DNA of 64,000 nt from Zoogloeaceae bacterium G21618-S1 (GCA_027214125.1 JAPWHF010000006.1:97213-161212); one strand, 5' to 3'; positions 48,308 through 58,341 are shown, numbered from the stretch's first letter. Translations and numbers: made by a program. The notes: generated from the sequence alone by a model not told the origin.

Positions 48308-49894
48308 ATGTCTGCTGTCACCCCGGATCAACTGCACGACGATCATCATCACCATGGCCCGACCGGCCTGATGCGATGGATCACCACCACGAACCACAAG
48401 GACATCGGCACGATGTACCTGATTTTCAGTTTCATCATGTTCCTCTCAGGGGGTGTGATGGCGCTGACGATCCGGGCCGAATTGTTCAAGCCGGGCTTGC
48501 AGATCGTGCAGCCCGAGTTTTTCAATCAGCTCACCACCATGCACGGCTTGGTGATGGTGTTCGGCGCGATCATGCCGGCCTTTGTGGGCTTCGCCAACTG
48601 GATGCTGCCGTTGATGATCGGCGCCTCCGACATGGCCTTTGCGCGCATGAACAACTGGAGCTTCTGGCTGTTGCCAGTGGCGGCGATCTTGCTGATCAGT
48701 TCCTTTTTCGTGCCGGGCGGGGCGACTGCCGCGGGCTGGACGCTGTATGCGCCGCTGTCGGTGCAGATGGGCATGGGCATGGATCTGACGATCTTTGCGG
48801 TGCACATCATGGGCATCAGCTCGATCATGGGCGCCATCAATATCGTGGTGACCGTGCTCAACATGCGCGCGCCCGGCATGACGATGATGAAGATGCCGCT
48901 GTTCTGCTGGACCTGGCTGATTACCGCCTACCTGCTGATTGCGGTGATGCCGGTGCTCGCCGGTGCGGTGACCATGATCCTCACCGACCGTCACTTCGGC
49001 ACCAGCTTCTTCAATGCCGCCGGCGGCGGTGACCCGGTGCTGTATCAGCACGTGTTCTGGTTCTTCGGGCACCCCGAGGTGTACATCATGATTTTGCCGG
49101 CCTTCGGCATTGTCAGTGAAATCATCCCGACCTTTGCCCGCAAGCCGCTGTTTGGTTATGCCTCGATGGTGTATGCCACGGCCTCGATCGCCATCCTGTC
49201 CTTCGTGGTGTGGGCGCACCACATGTTCACCACCGGTATGCCGGCGGCGACGCAGTTGTTCTTCATGTACGCGACCATGTTGATCGCGGTGCCTACCGGA
49301 GTGAAGGTGTTCAACTGGGTGGCCACCATGTGGCGTGGCTCGATGACCTTCGAGACGCCTATGCTGTGGGCGACCGGCTTCATTTTTGTGTTCACCATGG
49401 GCGGCTTTACCGGCCTGATCTGCGCGATTGCGCCGATCGACATCCAGGTGCAGGACACCTATTACGTGGTGGCGCACTTCCACTATGTGTTGGTGGCCGG
49501 CTCCTTGTTTGCCCTGTTTGCCGGTGCCTACTACTGGCTGCCGAAATGGACCGGGTACATGTACTCCGAGTTCATCGGCAAGCTGCACTTCTGGTGCTCG
49601 ATCATCTTCTTCAACATCACTTTCTTCCCAATGCACTTCCTGGGTCTGGCCGGCATGCCGCGCCGGATTCCTGACTACGCGCTGCAGTTCGCTGACTTCA
49701 ACGCGCTGGCCAGTATCGGGGCCTTCGGCTTCGGCCTGTCGCAGCTGATCTTCATCGTCGCCGTGGTCAAGTGTGTGCGCGGTGATGGCAAGAAAGCCGC
49801 GGCCAGTCCGTGGGAAGATGCGCATGGCCTAGAGTGGACGGTGCCGTCGCCGGCGCCGCATCACACCTTCGAGACGCCGCCGGTCGTCAAGTGA
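48308..49894 (+). CDS. ctaD: Cytochrome c oxidase subunit I
   Basis: The 528-residue, twelve-span subunit holds heme a and the heme a3-CuB centre. Seen: [14 protein letters not shown] (residues 26-39), heme ligand region [15 protein letters not shown] near 72, [10 protein letters not shown] near 253 with CuB ligands, [10 protein letters not shown] near 302, and [13 protein letters not shown] near 383. A His-rich N-terminus (DDHHHHG) may bind metal. RBS AGGAGG precedes the ATG. Confidence 0.98.
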   Translation: MSAVTPDQLHDDHHHHGPTGLMRWITTTNHKDIGTMYLIFSFIMFLSGGVMALTIRAELFKPGLQIVQPEFFNQLTTMHGLVMVFGAIMPAFVGFANWMLPLMIGASDMAFARMNNWSFWLLPVAAILLISSFFVPGGATAAGWTLYAPLSVQMGMGMDLTIFAVHIMGISSIMGAINIVVTVLNMRAPGMTMMKMPLFCWTWLITAYLLIAVMPVLAGAVTMILTDRHFGTSFFNAAGGGDPVLYQHVFWFFGHPEVYIMILPAFGIVSEIIPTFARKPLFGYASMVYATASIAILSFVVWAHHMFTTGMPAATQLFFMYATMLIAVPTGVKVFNWVATMWRGSMTFETPMLWATGFIFVFTMGGFTGLICAIAPIDIQVQDTYYVVAHFHYVLVAGSLFALFAGAYYWLPKWTGYMYSEFIGKLHFWCSIIFFNITFFPMHFLGLAGMPRRIPDYALQFADFNALASIGAFGFGLSQLIFIVAVVKCVRGDGKKAAASPWEDAHGLEWTVPSPAPHHTFETPPVVK

Positions 49895-49905
49895 TCGTAG
49901 CTGCC

Positions 49906-50007
49906 ATGACCAAAGGGAAGAACACCCGCTCTGCATTGCTGTTGTTGTTGATGGCGCTGGTGTTCTTCTTCGCCATCGTGGTCAAGATCGGTTGGCTGGG
50001 CCAATGA
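49906..50007 (+). CDS. Cytochrome oxidase small assembly protein
   Basis: A 33-residue protein: a short basic N-terminus (MTKGKNTR) and one membrane span. Such tiny proteins lie between subunit I and ctaG in betaproteobacterial cox operons and are annotated as small assembly proteins. It starts 11 bases after ctaD and overlaps ctaG by four bases. A GTG 15 bases upstream overlaps the ctaD stop and is an alternative. Confidence 0.75.
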   Translation: MTKGKNTRSALLLLLMALVFFFAIVVKIGWLGQ

Positions 50008-50558
50008 GCACGCGGGCGAGCGACAACCGTAGCCTGCTGATGCGCCTCGGCATTGCCGCGGTGGCGATGTTCGGCTTTGGCTTTGCGCTGGTGCCTTTTT
50101 ACGAGGCCATCTGCCAGGCGACCGGCTTGCGCAACATCTTGCAGCCCGATGTGGTGGAAAACACTCAGGTGGACCCGACCCGGCAGCTGACCATCGAGCT
50201 CGATGCCAATACGCATGATCTGGCCTGGCGTTTTCGCCCGACGCAGAACACCGTTGATATCCACCCCGGCCAATTGGTGGAGATCACCTACGAGGTCACC
50301 AATACGCGCGACGTGGCGGTGACCGGGCAGGCGGTGCCAAGCTACGGGCCGCAGATCGCGGGGGACTACTTCAAGAAGCTCAACTGCTTCTGTTTCGAGA
50401 AGCAGACGCTGGCCGCAGGTGAGACGCGGGTCATGCCGGTGTTGTTTGTGGTCGACCCCAAGCTGCCGAATGATGTGCATACGATCACCTTGTCCTACAC
50501 CTTCTTCGAGGTTGAGGGCACGCAGGCGCAGAAAACGGCGCCGGGCGGGCGCAGCTGA
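50004..50558 (+). CDS. ctaG: Cytochrome c oxidase copper chaperone CtaG (Cox11)
   Basis: The 184-residue protein has one N-terminal membrane span (residues about 14-34) and a periplasmic domain that delivers copper to CuB of subunit I. The copper-binding CFCFEKQ motif (near 128-134) and FYEAICQATGLRN near 34 are intact. ATGA and TGATG overlaps tie it to both neighbours. Confidence 0.95.
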   Translation: MSTRASDNRSLLMRLGIAAVAMFGFGFALVPFYEAICQATGLRNILQPDVVENTQVDPTRQLTIELDANTHDLAWRFRPTQNTVDIHPGQLVEITYEVTNTRDVAVTGQAVPSYGPQIAGDYFKKLNCFCFEKQTLAAGETRVMPVLFVVDPKLPNDVHTITLSYTFFEVEGTQAQKTAPGGRS

Positions 50559-50758
50559 TGGTTGATACGCGACGCGCCAGTTTCTGGGCGACCTTGCGTG
50601 CGGTGCTGTGGTCCTTCGTGGGGATTCGCAAGCGGCGTCACTACGACGATGACGCCACCTCGTTGAACCCAAAGGCGGTCATCGTCGCCGGTTTGCTGGC
50701 CGGCCTGGTGTTCGTGCTGAGTATTGTGGCCTTCGTACGCTTCGTCGTGGGCGCATGA
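50558..50758 (+). CDS. DUF2970 small membrane protein
   Basis: A 66-residue protein with a basic, aromatic N-terminal half (SFWATLRAVLWSFVGIRKRRHYDDDA split near residues 8-33) and one membrane span (about 41-63). It matches DUF2970, found in betaproteobacterial oxidase operons. The role is unknown, probably assembly. TGATG overlap with ctaG. A small hairpin (50764-50785) follows before subunit III. Confidence 0.85.
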   Translation: MVDTRRASFWATLRAVLWSFVGIRKRRHYDDDATSLNPKAVIVAGLLAGLVFVLSIVAFVRFVVGA

Positions 50759-50812
50759 ATTGAGGATCGAGCGTATGCGCGATCCCGGAATTAACTGACC
50801 GGAGACTTCAAC

Positions 50813-51664
50813 ATGAGTCCGACTTTCGAGAAGTACTTCGTACCCGAGCCATCGAAGTATCCCATCTTCGGCGCCTTCGCCCTGCTATGCATCGGCGCGG
50901 GCGCGGTGATGTGGCTGAATCATGCCGGCCCGGGGCCGCTGGTGTTCTTCGTGGGCCTGGCGACGTTGATCTACATGTTGTTCGGCTGGTTCGGTCAGGT
51001 GATCCGCGAATCCGAAGGCGGGCAGTACGGCAAAAACGTCGACGCCTCCTTCCGCTGGAGCATGGGCTGGTTCATCTTCTCTGAGGTGATGTTCTTCTTC
51101 GCCTTCTTTGGCGTGTTGTTTTACGTGCGCGTCATTGCGGTGCCGTCACTGGGCAGCGAAGAAAGCGTGAGCGTGCTGTGGCAGGGGTTTGACGCTGTGT
51201 GGCCGACCGCGGGGCCGCGGGCGGAGGAGGCCTTCTCGCCCATGGCGGCGTGGGGCATTCCCGCCCTCAATACCTTGATCCTGCTGACCTCGGGGGCCAC
51301 GCTGACCTGGGCCCACTGGGGCATGATGAAAGACAACCGGACGCAGCTCAAACTCGGTTTGCTGCTCACCGTGTTGCTCGGCACCTTGTTCATGGGTTTT
51401 CAGATTTACGAATACATGCACGCTTATGGCGAGATGAACCTGAAGATGACCTCAGGCATCTACGGCTCGACGTTCTACATGATGACCGGCTTCCATGGCC
51501 TGCATGTAACCATTGGCGCGATCATGTTGCTGGTCATGCTGTTTCGCGTGATGGCCGGCCACTTCACCAAGGACCACCATTTCGCCTTTGAGGCGGCGGC
51601 GTGGTACTGGCACTTCGTCGATGTGGTGTGGCTGGTGCTGTTTGTGGTGGTCTATTGGCTGTGA
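50813..51664 (+). CDS. ctaE: Cytochrome c oxidase subunit III
   Basis: The 283-residue, seven-span subunit stabilises subunit I. Seen: WFGQVIRESEGG near 58, FRWSMGWFIFSEVMFFFAFF near 78, the GFHGLHVTIGAIMLL block near 227, and the terminal HFAFEAAAWYWHFVDVVWL. RBS CGGAGAC precedes the ATG by eight bases. It is the last structural subunit on this strand before a convergent small gene. Confidence 0.97.
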   Translation: MSPTFEKYFVPEPSKYPIFGAFALLCIGAGAVMWLNHAGPGPLVFFVGLATLIYMLFGWFGQVIRESEGGQYGKNVDASFRWSMGWFIFSEVMFFFAFFGVLFYVRVIAVPSLGSEESVSVLWQGFDAVWPTAGPRAEEAFSPMAAWGIPALNTLILLTSGATLTWAHWGMMKDNRTQLKLGLLLTVLLGTLFMGFQIYEYMHAYGEMNLKMTSGIYGSTFYMMTGFHGLHVTIGAIMLLVMLFRVMAGHFTKDHHFAFEAAAWYWHFVDVVWLVLFVVVYWL

Positions 51665-51679
51665 TGGCTGGGGCGGGTG

Positions 51680-51874
51680 TCAAAGGCGGCCGGGAATGAT
51701 GCCGGTCGCAAAGCCCACCATCAGTAACAAAAACAAGCCAATCGACAGCCCGACCCGGAGCGTGAGCGCACGAACTACCCGCGGCCCCTTGCCGTGGTCG
51801 CGTAACAAGAAGGTAAGGGCAGAACCCAGGCTTACCAGAATGGCGACCAGAAAGAGAACGACGACGATGCGCAT
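51680..51874 (-). CDS. Twin transmembrane protein (DUF2909)
   Basis: A 64-residue protein of two membrane spans (residues 2-24 and 41-60) joined by a basic loop LLRDHGKGPRVVRALTLRVG. It fits DUF2909, conserved beside ctaE in betaproteobacteria and read in the opposite direction. It is divergent from surf1 with a 54-base gap. The function is unknown; an oxidase-assembly link is inferred from the conserved place. Confidence 0.8.
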   Translation of the reverse strand: MRIVVVLFLVAILVSLGSALTFLLRDHGKGPRVVRALTLRVGLSIGLFLLLMVGFATGIIPGRL

Positions 51875-51928
51875 GCGAGGCTCCGCTGAGATGTCACGCC
51901 AGTTTAGCCCAGTGGCTCTGTTGCAGGG

Positions 51929-52636
51929 GTGAGCAAGCGGGTGATGGGCGCGGTGCCCTATGTGGTCGGTGTGCTGGTCTGTGGGCTGACGATCAAACTC
52001 GGGCTGTGGCAATCCGACCGGGCGGAAGAAAAACTGGCCTTGGGGGCGCGTATCGAAGCCGCGGCGACTGCACCCTCGACCACGGTCGCGGCGAATCTGT
52101 CGGAGTGGCAAGTGGTACGCCTGACGGGGCAGTGGCGCAGCGACGCGACGATTTATCTCGACAACCGGGTGCAGTACGGCCAGCCGGGCTATCACGTGCT
52201 GACGCCCTTGCAGATGGCCGACGGCATGGCGGTGCTGGTCAAGCGGGGCTGGACGGGCATCGGGCTGAATCGCAGCAAGCTCCCCGTCGTGAATACGCCG
52301 GACGGTGAGGTGACAATCAACGGGCGAGTCCGCTTGCCCGAGGCCAGGCCCTACACCTTGGCGGATGCGCCGGGCGAGGGGGCACGTTGGCAGTATTTGG
52401 ATATGGCGGCCTATCGTGTGTGGTCGAAGCTGGCGGTGATTGACGAGGTGCTTGAGCAAACCGACCCGTCGACCGACGGCCTCATTCGCGACTGGCCCCG
52501 CCCCGATCTGGGCGTGGATCGCCACCGCGGTTACGCTGTGCAGTGGTTTGCTCTGGCGGCCTTGTCCGCGGGCTTGTGTGGATGGTTTGGATGGCGGCGC
52601 TGGAGGCGTCATGGCAGTGGCTCAAATGACTCGTAA
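51929..52636 (+). CDS. SURF1-family cytochrome oxidase assembly protein
   Basis: The 235-residue protein starts with GTG and has two membrane spans (about residues 7-25 and 206-224) around a periplasmic domain. SURF1 motifs are LGLWQSDRAEEK near 24, VVRLTGQW near 62, YLDNRVQYGQPGYHVLTPL near 76-94 and VLVKRGWTG near 101. It is thought to help heme a insertion into subunit I. Its end overlaps the next gene by 26 bases. Confidence 0.9.
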   Translation: MSKRVMGAVPYVVGVLVCGLTIKLGLWQSDRAEEKLALGARIEAAATAPSTTVAANLSEWQVVRLTGQWRSDATIYLDNRVQYGQPGYHVLTPLQMADGMAVLVKRGWTGIGLNRSKLPVVNTPDGEVTINGRVRLPEARPYTLADAPGEGARWQYLDMAAYRVWSKLAVIDEVLEQTDPSTDGLIRDWPRPDLGVDRHRGYAVQWFALAALSAGLCGWFGWRRWRRHGSGSNDS

Positions 52637-53180
52637 AGCCCGGCTCACGCTGGTGGCCCTGATTGTTGTGTGTGTGTTGCCGGTGGCGGCATCGTATTTT
52701 GCGTTCTACGTCTGGCAACCGAGCGGGCGTAGCAACTACGGCGCCCTGGTAACGCCGACCTTGCTGCCCGATGGCGCGCTCGCCACTGCGGATGGCGGAC
52801 AGTTTGCACGTGAGGACATCAAAGGTTTCTGGACCTATGTCGTGGTGTCGCCCGCCGCCTGCGACGAAGCCTGTCAGCAGGCGCTCTACTTCACGCGTCA
52901 GGTACGCACCGCGCAGGCCAAGGAGTCGACGCGTGTTGCGCGGGTATGGCTGTTGTCTGATGATGGTGCGCCCGATGCCGAACTGCTCGCCAAGCATCCC
53001 GAGCTGCTTGTCGCGCGGGCAGATCGCAAATGGCTTGAGCAGCTCGATGGCACTGCCGTGGCGCAGGTCTGGCTCGCCGACCCGCGCGGGCAGGTGATGA
53101 TGCGTTATCCCACCGAACTGGATCCGAAAGGCATGATCAAGGATCTGGCGCGGCTCCTCAAGTACTCGCAGGTCGGCTGA
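52611..53180 (+). CDS. SCO-like membrane protein with CxxxC, oxidase biogenesis
   Basis: A 189-residue protein with one N-terminal span (about residues 12-33) and a thioredoxin-like domain. PAACDEACQQAL (Cys84, Cys88) resembles the Sco copper motif CxxxC, but the third ligand His of true Sco proteins is not seen. WLADPRGQVMMRYP near 151 fits the fold. A true Sco is encoded 1.9 kb downstream, so this may be a reductase or chaperone helper. ATG 52611 has GGAGG four bases upstream; ATG 52626 is possible. Confidence 0.75.
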   Translation: MAVAQMTRKARLTLVALIVVCVLPVAASYFAFYVWQPSGRSNYGALVTPTLLPDGALATADGGQFAREDIKGFWTYVVVSPAACDEACQQALYFTRQVRTAQAKESTRVARVWLLSDDGAPDAELLAKHPELLVARADRKWLEQLDGTAVAQVWLADPRGQVMMRYPTELDPKGMIKDLARLLKYSQVG

Positions 53181-53182
53181 AC

Positions 53183-54196
53183 ATGTATCGCCGCCTGGTC
53201 TTTCTCGCGCTGTCCCTCACTTTGGTGGTGGTGGTGTTTGGCGCCTATGTGAGGCTCTCCGATGCCGGCCTCGGTTGCCCCGACTGGCCCGGCTGCTACG
53301 GTCAGGTGACGCCCGCGCATGCGGTCGAGCATATTGCCGTGGCCGAGTCGGCTGCACCGGACGGACCGGTGTCGTTGCCCAAGGCCTGGAAGGAAATGAT
53401 CCACCGTTACCTCGCAGCCACGCTCGGCTTCATCATCCTGGTGATTGCCGCGCTGGCCTGGCGGCAGCGGCGCGACCCGGATGTGCGCCCCGGTATTGCC
53501 GTATTGCTGGTCGGCGTGGTGATCTTTCAGGGCTTGCTCGGCAAATGGACTGTCACCTTGTTGCTCAAGCCGGCCATTGTCACGGGGCACCTGCTGGGCG
53601 GGCTGGCAACCCTGTCGCTGTTGGCGCTGCTGGCGATTCGTGCGGGTGGGCTGAGGCGGCGCTTCGCGTCCCCGGCCCTGTTGCGACTGGCGCGGCTCGG
53701 TTTGTTGCTGGTGGTCGGCCAGATCGTGCTTGGCGGCTGGACCAGCACCAACTACGCGGCGCTGGCCTGCGCCGACTTTCCGACCTGCCACGGCAGCTGG
53801 TGGCCGGCCATGGACGCGGGCAATGCGTTTCATGTGGTGCGCGAACTGGGCATGACCGCCACCGGCGATCTGCTCTCTCACGAAGCGCTGACGGCCATCC
53901 ACTGGGCGCACCGTCTCGGCGCACTCGCGGTGGCGGTGGGGCTGCTGCTCTTGACGCTGGGTTTGAAGCAGCAGGGCTTTGGCCGTTTGGCTGCGCTACT
54001 CGCGCTGGTGCTGGCGGGGCAGATCGGCCTCGGTATTGCCAATGTGGTGATGAGTCTGCCGCTGCCGCTGGCGGTGGCGCATAACGCTGGCGCCGCGCTG
54101 TTGCTTTTGGTGATGGTGATGATCAATACACGGCTGATGCCCGGACGGGCATGGGGCGTTGCAGGGAGTAAAAAACATGAAAACGCTTACGCTTGA
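53183..54196 (+). CDS. ctaA: Heme A synthase (CtaA/Cox15)
   Basis: The 337-residue, eight-span enzyme oxidises the methyl of heme O to the formyl of heme A. Heme-ligand regions [18 protein letters not shown] (residues about 68-85), [12 protein letters not shown] near 131, [13 protein letters not shown] near 240 and [11 protein letters not shown] near 299 contain the expected histidines. The cysteines in [11 protein letters not shown] and CADFPTCHG are the periplasmic pair. It starts two bases after the previous gene and overlaps ctaB by 20 bases. Confidence 0.95.
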   Translation: MYRRLVFLALSLTLVVVVFGAYVRLSDAGLGCPDWPGCYGQVTPAHAVEHIAVAESAAPDGPVSLPKAWKEMIHRYLAATLGFIILVIAALAWRQRRDPDVRPGIAVLLVGVVIFQGLLGKWTVTLLLKPAIVTGHLLGGLATLSLLALLAIRAGGLRRRFASPALLRLARLGLLLVVGQIVLGGWTSTNYAALACADFPTCHGSWWPAMDAGNAFHVVRELGMTATGDLLSHEALTAIHWAHRLGALAVAVGLLLLTLGLKQQGFGRLAALLALVLAGQIGLGIANVVMSLPLPLAVAHNAGAALLLLVMVMINTRLMPGRAWGVAGSKKHENAYA

Positions 54197-55076
54197 TAGC
54201 ACCGATGCCTTGCGCCGCCTGCGGCACTTCTATGTGCTGACCAAGCCGCGGGTCAATACGCTGATCGTGTTCTGCGCCATGATCGGCATGTTCCTCGCCG
54301 TGCCGGAAGGGCTGCCCTCGGCGCAGGTTGTGTTGTTCGCCACGCTCGGTATCGCGTGTGTCGCCGGTGCGGCAGCGGCGATGAACTGCCTGATCGAGCA
54401 ACAGATCGATGCGCGCATGGCGCGCACCCGTGCCCGCCCCTTGCCGCGCGGTGAGCTCACCTCGACCGAAACTCTGGCGTTTTCGCTGGTGCTCGGTGGT
54501 GCGGGGCTGTTGTTGCTCTATAACGCGGTGAACCCGCTCACGATGTGGCTGACGCTTGCGACCTTTGTGGGTTATGCCGTGGTCTACACCGTGTTTCTCA
54601 AGCCGCGCACGCCGCAGAACATCGTGATCGGCGGCGCGTCCGGCGCGATGCCGCCGGTGCTCGGCTGGGCCGCCGTGACCGGCGAAGTGGGTAGCGATGC
54701 CTTGCTGCTGTTTCTCATCATTTTTGCCTGGACGCCGCCGCACTTCTGGGCGCTGGCCCTGTATCGCAGCGCCGACTACGCGCGTGCCGGTCTGCCCATG
54801 CTGCCGGTCACCCACGGCTCGCGCTACACCCGCTTGTCGGTGCTGCTCTACACCATCATTCTGTTTGCCGTCACCTTGCTGCCCTTTGCCACGCGTATGA
54901 GTGGTGTGGCCTATCTGGCGGCAGCGGTGGTGCTTGGCGTCGCTTTCCTGCGCTACGCGTGGCGTTTGTATGTGGATTACAGCGACAAATTGTCGCAACA
55001 GACTTTCCGCTTCTCCATCGTGTACCTATCATCGCTGTTTGCCGCCTTGCTGGTGGATCACTACCTCCCCTATTGA
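54177..55076 (+). CDS. ctaB: Protoheme IX farnesyltransferase (heme O synthase)
   Basis: The 299-residue UbiA-type prenyltransferase adds a farnesyl group to heme b. Seen: [19 protein letters not shown] near residue 21, the Asp-rich [21 protein letters not shown] split near 75-95, and [15 protein letters not shown] near 150. The start at ATG 54177 (AGGGAG upstream) lies inside the end of ctaA, suggesting coupled translation. Sco follows ten bases after its stop. Confidence 0.96.
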   Translation: MKTLTLDSTDALRRLRHFYVLTKPRVNTLIVFCAMIGMFLAVPEGLPSAQVVLFATLGIACVAGAAAAMNCLIEQQIDARMARTRARPLPRGELTSTETLAFSLVLGGAGLLLLYNAVNPLTMWLTLATFVGYAVVYTVFLKPRTPQNIVIGGASGAMPPVLGWAAVTGEVGSDALLLFLIIFAWTPPHFWALALYRSADYARAGLPMLPVTHGSRYTRLSVLLYTIILFAVTLLPFATRMSGVAYLAAAVVLGVAFLRYAWRLYVDYSDKLSQQTFRFSIVYLSSLFAALLVDHYLPY

Positions 55077-55086
55077 TGAGGCCACG

Positions 55087-55671
55087 ATGCTTCGAACCCT
55101 CCTGGTGGTCGCCGCGCTTGCGTTGACCGCCTGCAGTCCTGCTGAACCGCCTAAGAGTTTCAAGAACACCGACATCACCGGCGCCGACTACGGCAAAGGC
55201 TTCTCGCTCACCGACCACACCGGCGCGCCGCGTACGCTCACCGATTTCAAGGGCAAGGTGGTGACGCTGTTCTTTGGCTTTACCCAATGCCCGGACGTGT
55301 GCCCGACCAATTTGCTGACCATGACCGAAGTCATGCGCCTGCTCGGCCCCAATGCCGAGCGCACCCAGGTGTTGTTCATGACGGTCGACCCCGAGCGCGA
55401 TACGCAGGAGTTGCTGTCGCAGTATGTGCCGGCCTTCGATACGCGTTTCCTCGGGCTGTTTGGCGACATGGCGACCACCGAGGCCGTGGCCAAGGATTTC
55501 AAGGTCTTCTACCGCAAGAGCGGTGACACCGAGGGGCCGAACTACACCATCGACCACTCGGCCGGCACCTATGTGTTCGACACCCAGGGTCGGCTGCGGC
55601 TCTACGTCAAGCACGGCACGTCGGCGCAGGATATTGCCGAGGACATCCAGGCCCTGTTTTCCGAGAAATGA
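55087..55671 (+). CDS. Sco1/SenC copper chaperone lipoprotein
   Basis: The 194-residue protein has a lipoprotein signal (ALTAC, Cys16) and a thioredoxin fold. The copper ligands are CPDVC (Cys68 and Cys72) and His157 in TIDHSAGTYVFD. It delivers copper to the CuA site of subunit II at the periplasmic face. It ends the oxidase assembly series. No clear terminator is seen in the 95-base gap that follows. Confidence 0.95.
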   Translation: MLRTLLVVAALALTACSPAEPPKSFKNTDITGADYGKGFSLTDHTGAPRTLTDFKGKVVTLFFGFTQCPDVCPTNLLTMTEVMRLLGPNAERTQVLFMTVDPERDTQELLSQYVPAFDTRFLGLFGDMATTEAVAKDFKVFYRKSGDTEGPNYTIDHSAGTYVFDTQGRLRLYVKHGTSAQDIAEDIQALFSEK

Positions 55672-55766
55672 CTCGAAGCAGGATCTGCCAAAGACGGGCC
55701 GCATTACGCAATAACTGAGTCTGGCGAATCGGTAATCTGGGCGCTTTCCTGTCCCGGAGATTCGTC

Positions 55767-57395
55767 ATGAATCTGTCCCAAGTTTTGCTGACGGCGCTCA
55801 AGGCGCATGGCGCGCGCGAAGTGTTCGGCATTCCCGGCGATTTCGCCCTCCCGTTTTTCCGGGAAATCGAAAACGCCGGCATCCTCCCGCTCTACACCCT
55901 GAGCCATGAGCCGGGCGTCGGTTTTGCCGCCGACGCCTCGGCACGCATTCGCAGCACGCTGTCGGTGGCCGCCGTGACCTACGGCGCCGGTGCGCTCAAC
56001 ATGGTCAACCCGGTGGCCGGTGCCTACGCCGAGAAGTCGCCCGTGGTGGTGATCTCTGGCGCGCCGGGCAAGGGCGAGTCGAGCACCGGCTTGCTGCTTC
56101 ATCACCAGGCGAAAACCCTGGATTCGCAATTTGCCATTTATCAGGAAATCACCTGCGACCAGGCCCGCCTGACCGACGCGCGCACGGCCCCGGCCGAAAT
56201 TGCCCGCGTGCTGGCGAGCTGCCTGCGTGAGTCGCGGCCGGTGTATATCGAGTTGCCGCGCGACATGGTGGCCGAGCCCTGCGAGCCGGTCGTGGCGCTG
56301 GGCGAGCCAGTGGTTGATGATGCTGCGCTCGATGCCTGTGCGGATGAAATCCTCGCGCGCCTCGCCGCCGCCGAGCGGCCGGTGCTGATGGCCGGTGTCG
56401 AAGTGCGGCGCTTCGATCTGGAGGCGCAGGTGGCCGCACTGGCACGCCAGCTGGGCATTCCGGTGGTGACCAGCATTCTGGGGCGTGGTCTGCTGGCGGG
56501 GCACGATGCACCGCTGGCAGGCACGTATCTGGGCGTCGCGGGTGCCGAGTCGGTGACCGCCATGGTCGAGGACTCGGATGCGCTGCTGATGCTCGGCGTG
56601 CTGGTGTCGGATACCAACTTTGGCGTGTCGGCGCGGCAGATTGATCTGCGCAAGGCGATTGTGGCTTGCGACAGCGAAGTGACGCTCGGCTATCACACCT
56701 ACACGCATCTGCCGCTTGGACGCGTCGTGCGTCGGCTGCTCGAGCGTGCGCCCGCCGCCCGGCAAGTGCCGACCCTGCCACCACCGAGCTATCCGCACGG
56801 GATGGTGGCCGACGATGCGCCCATCGTGCCCGGTGACATCGCACGCGGTATCAATGACTTGATGGCACGCCACGGCGTGATGCCGATCGCCGCCGACATG
56901 GGCGACTGCATGTTCACCGCCATGGACATCGCGCACCAGGCGCTGGTGGCGCCGGGTTACTACGCGACCATGGGCTTCGGCGTGCCGGCGGGGCTGGGGT
57001 TGCAGGCGGCGACCGGCGAGCGACCCTTGATTCTGGTCGGCGATGGCGCGTTTCAGATGACCGGCTGGGAGTTGGGCAATTGCAGCCGCTTTGGCTGGGA
57101 CCCGATCGTGCTGGTATTCAACAACCGCTCGTGGGAGATGTTGCGCACCTTCCAGCCGGAGTCGTCTTTCAATGACCTGAGCTATTGGGACTTTGCCGGC
57201 ATGGCCAAGGGGCTGGGCGGCGATGGTCTGCGGGTTGAGACGCGCGCTGAACTGGCCGCGGCGCTCGAGCATGCCGTGGCCACGCGTGGTCGCTTCCAGT
57301 TGATTGATGTGAGCATTCCGCGCGGTGAGCTGTCGCCGACGCTCAAGCGTTTTGTTGAAGGTGTTAAACGACTGTCAGCGCCCGGCGCGCGCTGA
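55767..57395 (+). CDS. Thiamine-diphosphate-dependent aryl-pyruvate decarboxylase (phenylpyruvate/indolepyruvate type)
   Basis: The 542-residue enzyme has the three-domain ThDP fold. LSHEPGVGFAADASARI holds the catalytic Glu near residue 48. The ThDP and magnesium motif is GDGAFQMTGWELGNCSRFGWDPIVLVFNN, spread over about 429-457. It matches the short IpdC/PPDC group known from Azospirillum, Azoarcus and Thauera, which decarboxylates phenylpyruvate or indolepyruvate. That would serve phenylalanine breakdown via phenylacetaldehyde or auxin formation. No aminotransferase or aldehyde dehydrogenase gene lies beside it, so the substrate stays open. Confidence 0.85.
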   Translation: MNLSQVLLTALKAHGAREVFGIPGDFALPFFREIENAGILPLYTLSHEPGVGFAADASARIRSTLSVAAVTYGAGALNMVNPVAGAYAEKSPVVVISGAPGKGESSTGLLLHHQAKTLDSQFAIYQEITCDQARLTDARTAPAEIARVLASCLRESRPVYIELPRDMVAEPCEPVVALGEPVVDDAALDACADEILARLAAAERPVLMAGVEVRRFDLEAQVAALARQLGIPVVTSILGRGLLAGHDAPLAGTYLGVAGAESVTAMVEDSDALLMLGVLVSDTNFGVSARQIDLRKAIVACDSEVTLGYHTYTHLPLGRVVRRLLERAPAARQVPTLPPPSYPHGMVADDAPIVPGDIARGINDLMARHGVMPIAADMGDCMFTAMDIAHQALVAPGYYATMGFGVPAGLGLQAATGERPLILVGDGAFQMTGWELGNCSRFGWDPIVLVFNNRSWEMLRTFQPESSFNDLSYWDFAGMAKGLGGDGLRVETRAELAAALEHAVATRGRFQLIDVSIPRGELSPTLKRFVEGVKRLSAPGAR

Positions 57396-57402
57396 GCGAA
57401 AG

Positions 57403-57433
57403 AAAAAGGGCGACCTGCGGGTCGCCCTTTTTT
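57403..57433. terminator. Bidirectional intrinsic terminator
   Basis: AAAAA, stem GGGCGACC (57408-57415), loop TGCG, stem GGTCGCCC (57420-57427), T6. It serves the decarboxylase gene on + and rpoH on -. Confidence 0.92.
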
Positions 57434-57451
57434 GTCTGCGACGGGTCGCAA

Positions 57452-58312
57452 TCAGGCCAATGCGGCCAGCTCGCCGCGCATTTGCTTGAGCGCCTTGGCT
57501 TCGATCTGGCGAATCCGCTCGGCCGAGACGCCGTACTCATCGGCCAGCTCATGCAGCGTGGCGGCCTTGCCGTCGTCGCCGGTGAGCCAGCGGGCCGAGA
57601 TGATGTGACGGCTACGGTCATCCAGCGCGGCCATGGCGTTGACCAGACCATCGGCTTGCAGCTGCGCCTGCTCGGCGTTGGCCAGCAACTCGCTGGGCTC
57701 GGCAGACGGGTCGCGCAGGTAGGCGATGGGCGCGAAGTGATCGTCGTCATCGTCACGACCGCCGTCCAGTGGCACATCCTGCCCGCCGAGACGGGTTTCC
57801 ATTTCGACGACTTCTTCGGGCTTGACGCCGAGCTGTGCGGCAACCGCCGAGACATCGTTGGGGCTCAGCGCGTTGCGATCTTTCTTCATGCTGCGCAGGT
57901 TGAAGAAGAGCTTGCGCTGGGCTTTGGTGGTCGCCACTTTGACCAGCCGCGCGTTCTTCAGGATGTATTCGTGAATCTCGGCCTTGATCCAGTGAATGGC
58001 GAAAGACACCAGGCGCACGCCGCGGCGCGGGTCGAAGCGCTTGACCGCCTTCATGAGGCCGAGGTTGCCTTCCTGGATCAGGTCGGCGTGCGGCAGGCCG
58101 TAGCCGAGGTAGCCACGGGCAATGGCCACCACGAGGCGCAGATGCGACAGCACCAGGGCGCGCGCCGCCTCCACATCGCCTTCGTCATGAAGACGGTGGG
58201 CATAGGTCTTTTCCTCCTGCTCGGTGAGCAGGGGAATGCGGTTGGCGAATTGTATGTACTGATCGATACTGCCGACCGTGGTCGGGATCGGTAGCGACAA
58301 AGCGTGCGTCAT
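57452..58312 (-). CDS. rpoH: Heat-shock sigma factor RpoH (sigma-32)
   Basis: The 286-residue sigma factor directs RNA polymerase to heat-shock promoters. Region 2 is clear (ADLIQEGNLGLMKAVKRFDP near residues 75-94 and VSFAIHWIKAEIHEYIL near 102). The RpoH box QRKLFFNLR is near 132, and the region 4 helix-turn-helix is LHELADEYGVSAERIRQIEAKAL near the C-terminus. GGGAGGA (complement of 58320-58327) is the ribosome site. The promoter overlaps a perfect CIRCE element, so HrcA should repress it. Confidence 0.96.
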   Translation of the reverse strand: MTHALSLPIPTTVGSIDQYIQFANRIPLLTEQEEKTYAHRLHDEGDVEAARALVLSHLRLVVAIARGYLGYGLPHADLIQEGNLGLMKAVKRFDPRRGVRLVSFAIHWIKAEIHEYILKNARLVKVATTKAQRKLFFNLRSMKKDRNALSPNDVSAVAAQLGVKPEEVVEMETRLGGQDVPLDGGRDDDDDHFAPIAYLRDPSAEPSELLANAEQAQLQADGLVNAMAALDDRSRHIISARWLTGDDGKAATLHELADEYGVSAERIRQIEAKALKQMRGELAALA

Positions 58313-58341
58313 TGACGATGTCCTCCCAAAAAGTTGCGGCT

